Positions 14,886-21,361 of a stretch of 26,319 nucleotides of DNA are shown piece after piece (position 1 is the stretch's first letter; each line of letters opens with the position of its first letter). The position numbers and the translations under genes are program-made. The DNA is from Cellvibrionaceae bacterium (GTDB lineage: Bacteria > Pseudomonadota > Gammaproteobacteria > Pseudomonadales > Cellvibrionaceae): the NCBI GenBank assembly GCA_021151525.1, contig JAGKXD010000061.1, positions 1 through 26,319 on the forward strand. Direction: 5' to 3'. The notes below the pieces were generated by a model. It ran no database searches. It was not told the origin of the DNA and saw nothing but the letters and a program-made list of their open reading frames with translations.

Positions 14886-16313
14886 TTAAATACTAATATC
14901 TATATCAAACAAATCGTGAACACCCTCAGCGAGTGAATTGGATTCTTCAAGTTTATCCGCAATGAATCCATCTAAATCACCGGCAACAATCAAGGCTGTG
15001 TGCTGAGCCTTGTAAGCTGCTGAGCGAATTTTGGCAAACGGGATAAACAAACCCAAGGTAAATAAAATGCCCAATGTGTTAGTCACAATTAAACCCATAT
15101 AGGATAAAACTGACCAATCAGATTGAAATTGATGGTTGTGCAACTTGGTGTTGTTCCAATGAATATTCGCCATGGTGACTACAACATAAGCACCAAGAGC
15201 AAAATAGAAGGCGATATAGCCGAGCATCATGGGCACCATGCTAAACAGCATGGCTGGATTAAATCCACCGCCACCACCTGCCATCGCAAAAATGGAACCA
15301 CCCACAACCATTGCCAACACGATAAAGAACACAACTGATGCACCAATTAAAATCAGCAGCATTTTGTAATATTCTTTTACATGCACATCAAACCTAAATG
15401 GCTCAGCACTGTAGGAGTGATTATTGGTGATGTATTCAGTTTGTTTTTTCCATACAAACGGGAAGAGCAAACCAAAGGACAAAATACCCAATATCGGCCA
15501 ACCAAGAAAAACAGCAACAGCTCCACCAACAGTTCCGTGGAATCTGAAAGGAATATTCCGATAACTGGTATGACGCGCATTAAATTTTAATGAGTTAACA
15601 ATAATCCACGGCAGAAAAGCCAAGAAGACAAGAGATACGACCAAAGACAACATGGGCGATATGTGACCTGAACCTGCAAGCGCGATATAAAGCACAAACG
15701 CAATAACACGACCTTTCAAGATTTTTAGAGGCTCAGCGGTATATTCAAATGTCGCATCGGCAATGCGAGTATTACCGTAAAAATATTGCTTATTGCGCAC
15801 CTTAGCCCAGGCGGAATAAATCCCCAAGGTGACAATGCTCAACAGGATGTTAACAATCCAGATTTTAAAATATTCAAAGCCCTCGCCACGAAATATAAAT
15901 TGATGACGCTGCTTTTGTTGAGGATCAACTACAGAGGCACGAGCAGCTTCTGTAACCTCTGGCTCAGGCACAGATTGATAAGATTCAGCGTGCAGGGATT
16001 GTGCAGGCGCACTCGCTTCTGGTTCAGACGAATCAGCAGCAGGCGCATTATCAATAGGAACCAAACTTAATGGTTCTTCTATTGCGATCGCTTCTGCAGA
16101 GGCTGCAACGCCAATAGACGCTAGGCGCGCTATATATTTATCAGCAATCTCTTGTGTAATGCCTGATTTTAAAACGGCTCTTTTAGCCGCAAATAAACGA
16201 TTAGCTTTATCGGCATCTAACGAGAAGAGCGCTGCAAAATCAGCCTTGGCTTTTTCTTCTTCGAAACCGGCCAACACACCTTTAAGAACAACTTCAAATT
16301 GCGGACTAGACAT
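14886..16313 (-). CDS. DUF898 (YjgN-like) membrane protein, first copy
   Basis: First gene of the DUF898-M48-DUF898 operon, 475 residues. It has the shared N-terminal domain (FEVVLKGVLAGF ... LASIGVAASAEA, about 4-75), an acidic Pro/Ala/Glu/Ser-rich linker (about 76-138) absent from the second copy, then the DUF898 membrane part with seven to eight hydrophobic segments. The TLG-x4-AK-x-R motif appears twice, at the first membrane segment (IYSAWAKVRNKQYFYGNT) and near the C-terminus (FIPFAKIRSAAYKAQH). A Gly-rich loop (AGGGGGFN) lies between later segments. GGAG precedes the ATG by five bases. Function unknown; a role in regulating or feeding the neighbouring protease is only an inference from gene order. 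Confidence 0.87.
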   Translation of the reverse strand: MSSPQFEVVLKGVLAGFEEEKAKADFAALFSLDADKANRLFAAKRAVLKSGITQEIADKYIARLASIGVAASAEAIAIEEPLSLVPIDNAPAADSSEPEASAPAQSLHAESYQSVPEPEVTEAARASVVDPQQKQRHQFIFRGEGFEYFKIWIVNILLSIVTLGIYSAWAKVRNKQYFYGNTRIADATFEYTAEPLKILKGRVIAFVLYIALAGSGHISPMLSLVVSLVFLAFLPWIIVNSLKFNARHTSYRNIPFRFHGTVGGAVAVFLGWPILGILSFGLLFPFVWKKQTEYITNNHSYSAEPFRFDVHVKEYYKMLLILIGASVVFFIVLAMVVGGSIFAMAGGGGGFNPAMLFSMVPMMLGYIAFYFALGAYVVVTMANIHWNNTKLHNHQFQSDWSVLSYMGLIVTNTLGILFTLGLFIPFAKIRSAAYKAQHTALIVAGDLDGFIADKLEESNSLAEGVHDLFDIDISI

Positions 16314-16323
16314 AAAAACTCCG

Positions 16324-16364
16324 TGTCGATTTTTATAGATTTGACTTTTGGTAAAAATTCGACA
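16324..16364. promoter_or_regulatory. Inverted repeat upstream of the DUF898-M48 operon
   Basis: TGTCGATTTTT (16324-16334) and AAAAATTCGACA (16353-16364) are inverted copies with one extra base. They lie 11-51 bases before the first start codon of the operon. This may be an operator or a leader hairpin. Confidence 0.35.
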
Positions 16365-16399
16365 GTGATCCTAGCAAACTTTTCTAGAATCATCACGGA

Positions 16400-17149
16400 T
16401 TAAATGGTGTGAGAACAGCAAGAGCAGCGTTTATCTTTAGGTAACTTCAACTCGCGCCACTGGCTGTAACGCGCATCAAAAACCAATAACTTTCCAGCGA
16501 GGGTTTTGCCAAATCCAACAATTAACTTAATTGCCTCCAACGCCTGCATGCTGCCGATAATGCCCACCAAGGGGGAAAGCACACCGTTAGCCGCACAGGT
16601 TGTGTTCTCTTCAGACTCCTCATCATACAAACAGCTGTAGCAAGGAGATTCTGGCTGACGATTATCAAACACCGCCACCTGCCCTTCCAAGCGAATAGCA
16701 GCGCCCGATACCAGTGGAACCTTGGCCGCAACACAAGCAGCGTTAACCGCGAAGCGCGTTGTGAAATTATCGCAGCAATCTACAACCACATCAGCTTGCG
16801 CAACATAATGTTTAAGTGCATCCGCATCTAGTGCTTGAGTGATACACCTAATGTGCACTTCTGGATTTAATGCGCGTAAGGTTTGCGCTGCTGACTCTAC
16901 TTTAGTTTCACCAATGCGATCTGTCGTGTGAGCAATTTGCCGCTGCAGGTTGCTCAAATCAACACGATCAAAATCCGCAAGCAACAAATGACCTACGCCA
17001 GCTGCTGCTAAATACATAGCTACCGGTGAACCCAAACCGCCCAAACCAATAATAAGCACGCGCGCCGCCAATAGTTTTTCCTGCCCTTCGATATCCACAT
17101 CGGGCAACATAATTTGGCGGGAGTAGCGGAGTAGTTGATTGTCGTTCAT
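16400..17149 (-). CDS. moeB: MoeB/ThiF/HesA-family adenylyltransferase
   Basis: E1-like enzyme that adenylates the C-terminal glycine of a small sulfur carrier (MoaD for molybdopterin, ThiS for thiazole). The 249-residue protein has the nucleotide-binding GLGGLGSP (35-42), LSNLQRQI (65-72) with the conserved Arg, and VDCCDNFTTRF (123-133). Zinc cysteines are at 170/173 (CYSC) and 242/245 (CSCC), and a conserved Cys 185 lies in TCAANGVLSPLVG. MoeB and ThiF cannot be separated firmly by sequence. The place after prmC matches Pseudomonas moeB. murI, which follows moeB in Pseudomonas, is replaced by the DUF898-M48 operon. Confidence 0.88.
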   Translation of the reverse strand: MNDNQLLRYSRQIMLPDVDIEGQEKLLAARVLIIGLGGLGSPVAMYLAAAGVGHLLLADFDRVDLSNLQRQIAHTTDRIGETKVESAAQTLRALNPEVHIRCITQALDADALKHYVAQADVVVDCCDNFTTRFAVNAACVAAKVPLVSGAAIRLEGQVAVFDNRQPESPCYSCLYDEESEENTTCAANGVLSPLVGIIGSMQALEAIKLIVGFGKTLAGKLLVFDARYSQWRELKLPKDKRCSCCSHTI

Positions 17150-17171
17150 GATGACTCGTTAATCGTTTAAC

Positions 17172-17208
17172 AGGGAGTCGTCATCCTCTCGTAGCGGGAA
17201 TGACGACC
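17172..17208. repeat. Dispersed palindromic repeat, copy 2
   Basis: AGGGAGTCGTCATCC begins at 17172. GTCGTCAT (17177-17184) pairs with ATGACGAC (17200-17207). The repeat fills most of the 65-base gap between prmC and moeB and would form a hairpin in their transcript. Confidence 0.7.
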
Positions 17209-17214
17209 AATAAA

Positions 17215-18075
17215 TTAACTTAATACCCACTGACCAATAGTCACACGCTCATTACGACCAAAATCACGAAAGGTGTTTATATTGTCAAATTTATTTTCCG
17301 TAAATAAATTGCGTACAGCATCGCCTTGATCATAACCATGCTCTACTAACAACCAACCATTAGCAACTAGGAATTTTGGAGCCTGCGTAATAATTAATTC
17401 CAAATCGGCCAGGCCTTTATTATCTGCAATTAAAGCCGACAAAGGCTCAAAGCGAACATCACCTTGAGTGAGATGCTCATCATTTGGATCTATATAAGGA
17501 GGATTGCTGACGATAATATCAAATTGCGCTTCATCAACCAGCGCAGCAAACCAATCGCTTTGCAAAATATTTACATTATTCAGATGAAGGTGTGCACGAT
17601 TTTTTTCTGCGAGCCCAACCGCAGCCAATTCTTTATCCACCGCCACGCATTGCCATGATGGTTTTTCGTTTGCCAAAGCTAAAACGATTGCACCTGTACC
17701 TGTGCCCAAATCTAACAAACGACGAGATTGATTTTGTTCGTCTTCCGCAAATAAACCTAAAGTTGCTTCAACCAAAAGCTCGGTATCCGGGCGAGGAATT
17801 AACGTGGAGTTATTCACCATTAATGGTAACGACCAGAATTCGCGCTGACCGATAATATGAGCAACAGGCTCACCAGTTAAACGGCGTGCGAAAAAACTAT
17901 TGAATTGATTTGCTTCTTCTTGGGTTAATTCTTTTTCTGGCCAAGTGAATAAGTAAGTACGATCTTTTTGCAGGATATGCGTGAGGAAAATTTCTATATC
18001 AAGACGCGGAGTATCGCTTACATCCGCAAACTGTGAGGAAAATTTTAAACAGCTCGTGATGGTGAGAGATTGCAT
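17215..18075 (-). CDS. prmC: Peptide chain release factor N5-glutamine methyltransferase
   Basis: PrmC methylates the Gln of the GGQ motif of RF1 and RF2, raising termination efficiency. The 286-residue protein has an N-terminal helical domain, then the SAM-binding LDLGTGTGAI (121-130), VDKEL at the second strand, and the glutamine-binding NPPY (191-194). Its substrate RF1 is encoded just upstream by prfA. In Pseudomonas the two are contiguous; here a small membrane-protein gene and several repeats separate them. The ATG at 18075 gives the family N-terminus, with a weak ribosome binding site. Confidence 0.95.
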   Translation of the reverse strand: MQSLTITSCLKFSSQFADVSDTPRLDIEIFLTHILQKDRTYLFTWPEKELTQEEANQFNSFFARRLTGEPVAHIIGQREFWSLPLMVNNSTLIPRPDTELLVEATLGLFAEDEQNQSRRLLDLGTGTGAIVLALANEKPSWQCVAVDKELAAVGLAEKNRAHLHLNNVNILQSDWFAALVDEAQFDIIVSNPPYIDPNDEHLTQGDVRFEPLSALIADNKGLADLELIITQAPKFLVANGWLLVEHGYDQGDAVRNLFTENKFDNINTFRDFGRNERVTIGQWVLS

Positions 18076-18093
18076 TTATATTCCAGCTTAAAT

Positions 18094-18184
18094 AGGGAAT
18101 CGTCATCCTCGCGCAGCGGGGATACAGTTTTTACTGTTAGGTTTCAAGAGCTGGATCCCCGCTACGCGAGGATGACGACTCCCT
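18094..18184. repeat. MITE-like element: inverted pair of the dispersed repeat (copies 3 and 4)
   Basis: Two 34-bp copies face each other (18094-18127 and 18151-18184) with three mismatches and a 23-bp spacer. The outer ends read AGGGA...TCCCT. The right copy is nearly identical to the repeat at 1195. The element would fold into one long hairpin upstream of prmC. Confidence 0.75.
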
Positions 18185-18194
18185 ACTTTACTCG

Positions 18195-18216
18195 TTCCCA
18201 AGTTCCTGCTTGGGAA
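18195..18216. repeat. Second palindromic repeat type
   Basis: TTCCCAAG (18195-18202) and CTTGGGAA (18209-18216) with a 6-base loop, preceded by CTCG. It resembles the CTCGTTCCCA...TGGGAATG intergenic repeats found in many proteobacteria, recalled without a search. Confidence 0.55.
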
Positions 18217-18218
18217 TG

Positions 18219-18249
18219 GAAAAAACTATCCCGCCACACGCAGTGGCGG
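18219..18249 (-). terminator. Possible terminator of the small membrane-protein gene
   Basis: CCGCCAC (18231-18237) and GTGGCGG (18243-18249) form a 7-bp stem with a 5-base loop. On the minus strand GATAG and then TTTTTT follow. It lies 31 bases after the stop of the gene at 18281. The T run is displaced, so efficiency is uncertain. Confidence 0.4.
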
Positions 18250-18280
18250 TGCTGAGCTATTGTTAATAACGGCTCGTATT

Positions 18281-18739
18281 TCAGATTGAACAGTACATAA
18301 CTGTTTCACAAACTAATGCTTGATTTAGAGCAAGCCCAATAAATGTAAATACTAATGCAGTAGCACCTAGTAAAACCGAATGTTTAATTTCAAAACGTTT
18401 AGCTATAGGAGCAGAGCTCAATGCACCTATTACTGCGCCAGGAAAAGAAAACACATACCCTAACCAAGCCATTGACTCTGGATGCGGCTTAGAAAAAATC
18501 CAAAGATAAAAACAGACAAGGTAGGTCGACAAAATCAACGCTGCACCGCAAATTATTGGAACCTTATAGCGAGCAATAAAAAGAATTGCGATTACTATTG
18601 CTTGCGGTAACCAATAAAAAATGAAATTTTCGAAAAAATAACTGTCTTTTGGTGAAAGGTAGATGGCCACAGCCACTCCGATTAAAATGCAGAATACAGC
18701 AAATACATTTTTATAAATCGAAGTGCTATATAACTCCAT
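18281..18739 (-). CDS. Small integral membrane protein of unknown function
   Basis: From the ATG at 18739 (TAGGTG nearby upstream) the product has 152 residues with about four hydrophobic segments: FAVFCILIGVAVAIYL, WLPQAIVIAILFIA, IICGAALILSTYLVCFYLWIF and LLGATALVFTFIGLALN. A longer frame reaches 18805 inside prfA, but its extra residues are the prfA 3' end in another frame, so the shorter start is preferred. The gene is visibly richer in A+T than prfA and prmC and splits a pair that is contiguous in Pseudomonas, which suggests later insertion. Family not recognised. Confidence 0.6.
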   Translation of the reverse strand: MELYSTSIYKNVFAVFCILIGVAVAIYLSPKDSYFFENFIFYWLPQAIVIAILFIARYKVPIICGAALILSTYLVCFYLWIFSKPHPESMAWLGYVFSFPGAVIGALSSAPIAKRFEIKHSVLLGATALVFTFIGLALNQALVCETVMYCSI

Positions 18740-18764
18740 GACAACACCTAAAAGCAAAAAATAA

Positions 18765-19847
18765 TTAATCCGAAATCGCCGCCAACTGATCCGCTTGGAA
18801 CTCATTCGACAACGGCTGGATAATGCCCACTAAATCGCCTTGCATTACCGCATCCAACGAATAAAGCGTTAGGTTAATGCGATGATCGGTCACACGGCCT
18901 TGCGGATAATTGTAAGTGCGAATACGTTCGGAGCGATCGCCACTGCCCACCAAACTTTTACGCTCATCTGCCATGGATTTATGTGCAGCTTCTTCTTGCA
19001 TGGCTTTCAAGCGCGACGCCAATACACTCATGGCGCGTGCGCGGTTTTTGTGCTGTGAACGTTCATCCTGACACTCGACCACCAAGCCCGTCGGAATGTG
19101 GACAATACGAATTGCAGAGTCAGTTTTGTTTACGTGCTGACCGCCCGCGCCCGATGAACGGAAAGTATCAATACGCAAATCCGCTTTATTGATATTAATT
19201 TCTTCCATTTCATCGGCTTCAGGGATAATTGCCACTGTGCAAGCAGAGGTATGGATACGACCTTGAGTCTCCGTTGCAGGCACGCGCTGTACACGGTGCG
19301 CGCCTGATTCAAATTTTAATTTTGAATAAACGCCACTGCCGGTAACCAAGGTGATAATTTCTTTGTAGCCACCGTGTTCGCCATCGCTTTGGCTTAATAC
19401 TTCAACGCGCCAACCTTGTGATTCTGCATATTTGGAATACATGCGAAATAAATCGCCAGAGAAAATTGCCGCTTCATCACCACCGGTACCGGCGCGAATT
19501 TCGAGATAACAGTTTTTCTCATCATTGGGATCTTTTGGCAACAACAAGCGCTGCAATTCCAACTGCGTTGGCTCAAGCTGCGCTTCGCATTCGCGCAATT
19601 CTTCTTCAGCCATTTCTTTCATGTCAGCATCGCCATCGGCAATTAAATGCTTGGCTTCTTCCATGTTGCCCAACAATTGCAAATAGTTTTTGTAGCCGAT
19701 AACCACGGGCTCCAATTCCGCATATTCTTTGGAAAGCTCGCGGAATTTATTTTGGTTGTTGATGATTTCTGCCTCAGACAAAAGCGCGCTTACTTCTTCG
19801 TAGCGTTCTTTAAGGCGATCTAACTTTTCTAAAATCGATGCTTTCAT
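18765..19847 (-). CDS. prfA: Peptide chain release factor 1
   Basis: RF1 reads UAA and UAG in the ribosomal A site and triggers peptide release. The 360-residue length is exactly typical. The stop-codon-recognising tripeptide PAT (190-192, within VQRVPATETQGR) distinguishes it from RF2 (SPF). The catalytic GGQ (235-237, in SSGAGGQHVN) is intact and is the target of PrmC. The start codon overlaps the hemA stop by one base (TAATG), so translation is coupled to hemA. Confidence 0.97.
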   Translation of the reverse strand: MKASILEKLDRLKERYEEVSALLSEAEIINNQNKFRELSKEYAELEPVVIGYKNYLQLLGNMEEAKHLIADGDADMKEMAEEELRECEAQLEPTQLELQRLLLPKDPNDEKNCYLEIRAGTGGDEAAIFSGDLFRMYSKYAESQGWRVEVLSQSDGEHGGYKEIITLVTGSGVYSKLKFESGAHRVQRVPATETQGRIHTSACTVAIIPEADEMEEININKADLRIDTFRSSGAGGQHVNKTDSAIRIVHIPTGLVVECQDERSQHKNRARAMSVLASRLKAMQEEAAHKSMADERKSLVGSGDRSERIRTYNYPQGRVTDHRINLTLYSLDAVMQGDLVGIIQPLSNEFQADQLAAISD

Positions 19848-21139
19848 TAAGAATTATGTTCCGTTTTGGATTCTGTATCGTCTAAATCACTTGGTTGCAA
19901 ATCAAATAGCGCATGGGCTAATTGCACAACCTGTGTTTGGCCATTTGCACTGGCTTCTTTTAGATGCGTAGTCGGCGAATGAATTAATTTGTTGGTCAGG
20001 TTCCGCGCAAGTTGTTGCAATACTTGTTCAGGATTAGTGCCAGATTCCAAAGCGCTGAGTGCTTTTTGCAATTCCAAATCGCGCATGCTTTCTGCTTTTT
20101 TGCGATAGGCTTTAATAGTTGCCGTTGCATTCAGCGAGCGCTGTTGGCGACGATAAAGCTCAACACCTTCGGCAATAATTTCTTCGGCTTTATCGGCTGC
20201 TGCCACGCGGGATTTTTTGTTTTCATCAATCACTGCGTGCAAGTCGTCAACGGTATACAAATACACATCGTCCAACTCACCCACTTGCTCTTCGATATCG
20301 CGCGGTACGGCTATATCCAACATAAACATAGGTTTGTGTTTACGCTTTTTAAGCGCGCTTTCCACTGCACCTTTACCCAGTAAAGGCAATTGGCTAGCAG
20401 TAGAAGAAATCACAATATCTGCACGGTGCAAATGCTCGGGAATATCCGCGAGCAAAATCGCTTCGCCATTAAACTCGCGCGCTAAACGCTGGGCGCGGTC
20501 AAGCGTTCGGTTGGCAACAATAATGCGATGAATACCGTGCTGCGCTAAATGGCGCGCAACCAACTCGATGGTTTCACCAGCGCCAATCAAGAGCGCTGTG
20601 TCTTGCTTTAAATCAGAGAAAATTTGTTGTGCCAAACTTACCGCAGCGTAAGCAACAGACACAGGGTTTTCGCCAATGGCCGTTTCTGTGCGCACGCGCT
20701 TGGCGATGCTAAACACTTGCTGGAAAGTCGTATGTAGTTCGCCGCCGATAGTGCCTGCATCGCACGCAACCGCGTAGGCCGATTTCATTTGACCGAGAAT
20801 CTGTGGCTCGCCCAACACCAGCGAATCCAAACCGCCCGCCACCTTCATCATATGGCGCACAGCTTCGTCGCCCTCGTGACAGTAGTAGCAATGAGCGAGT
20901 TCATCGGCTTTTATATTGGTGTGCGCAACCAGCCATTCAGTCAGCGACTCTAATTCGCGATCGCTTTTGGCGTAGATTTCGGTGCGGTTGCAGGTAGATA
21001 AAATGGCCACTTCAGCCAAACCTGCATCGGCCACGGCTGAACGCAGGGACGACTCTACCGCCTCTGGCGCAAACGCCATGCGCTCGCGAACCGAGAGTGA
21101 TGCGGTGGTGTGATTAATGCCGAAAGCAAGTAGCGTCAT
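19847..21139 (-). CDS. hemA: Glutamyl-tRNA reductase
   Basis: Reduces glutamyl-tRNA(Glu) with NADPH to glutamate-1-semialdehyde, the first committed step of the C5 haem pathway. The protein has 430 residues from the ATG at 21139, which gives the family start MTLLAFGINHTTA. An in-frame ATG nine codons upstream almost coincides with the predicted transcription start and is rejected. The active-site Cys is residue 50 in STCNRTEIY, followed by GEPQILGQ and the NADPH-binding LLIGAGETIE. The C-terminal dimerisation helices are present. It is first in hemA-prfA-...-prmC-moeB, the same order as Pseudomonas. Confidence 0.96.
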   Translation of the reverse strand: MTLLAFGINHTTASLSVRERMAFAPEAVESSLRSAVADAGLAEVAILSTCNRTEIYAKSDRELESLTEWLVAHTNIKADELAHCYYCHEGDEAVRHMMKVAGGLDSLVLGEPQILGQMKSAYAVACDAGTIGGELHTTFQQVFSIAKRVRTETAIGENPVSVAYAAVSLAQQIFSDLKQDTALLIGAGETIELVARHLAQHGIHRIIVANRTLDRAQRLAREFNGEAILLADIPEHLHRADIVISSTASQLPLLGKGAVESALKKRKHKPMFMLDIAVPRDIEEQVGELDDVYLYTVDDLHAVIDENKKSRVAAADKAEEIIAEGVELYRRQQRSLNATATIKAYRKKAESMRDLELQKALSALESGTNPEQVLQQLARNLTNKLIHSPTTHLKEASANGQTQVVQLAHALFDLQPSDLDDTESKTEHNS

Positions 21140-21174
21140 AGAGTCGAAGTTGGGGCAGTGGCGCAAAGGGCGGT

Positions 21175-21203
21175 ATTGTCCGGCTCTGGCTGGTGTATGA
21201 CAA
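21175..21203 (-). promoter_or_regulatory. Predicted sigma-70 promoter of hemA-prfA
   Basis: Read leftward, TTGTCA (21203-21198, five of six matches to -35) and GACAAT (21180-21175, four of six to -10) are 17 bases apart. The start would be near 21168, giving a leader of about 29 bases before the hemA ATG. Confidence 0.5.
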
Positions 21204-21221
21204 GGGGGAATTAGTCGCCAA

Positions 21222-21274
21222 ACGCAAAAAGCCTCTTTCGACTCATCTACTGTTGCAATTGAGGCCTTTTTTTT
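21222..21274. terminator. Possible bidirectional terminator between the antiporter gene and hemA
   Basis: AAAAAGCCTC (from about 21226) and GAGGCC followed by eight T (from 21261) form a short GCCTC/GAGGC stem with A and T runs on the outer sides and a 25-base loop. Read leftward it would end the antiporter transcript before hemA. The long loop weakens the call. Confidence 0.4.
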
Positions 21275-21278
21275 GGGT

Positions 21279-21348
21279 GTAGCCCGTAAGGAGTGAAACG
21301 CATTACGGGATTTTAGCCCCCGTATTACGCAAGCTTCATGCGGGCTAC
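21279..21348. repeat. Inverted-pair palindromic repeat (GTAGCCCG...CGGGCTAC)
   Basis: GTAGCCCG at 21279-21286 and CGGGCTAC at 21341-21348 bracket two facing half-elements, each running into a TTACGGG-type segment. The form matches REP-like GTAGCCCGgatg... repeats common in proteobacterial intergenic DNA (from memory). It lies 13 bases beyond the end of the antiporter gene. Confidence 0.6.
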
Positions 21349-21361
21349 GGTCGGAATAAAA

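Noticed and set aside
15381..15590. Small + strand open frames inside the DUF898 genes (e.g. 15123-15338, 15381-15590, 15786-16070)
   Set aside because: They are antisense to a conserved multi-pass membrane protein and biased by its hydrophobic codons.
21140..21166. Upstream ATG of hemA
   Set aside because: The predicted transcription start is at about 21168, and the family N-terminus begins at the ATG at 21139.
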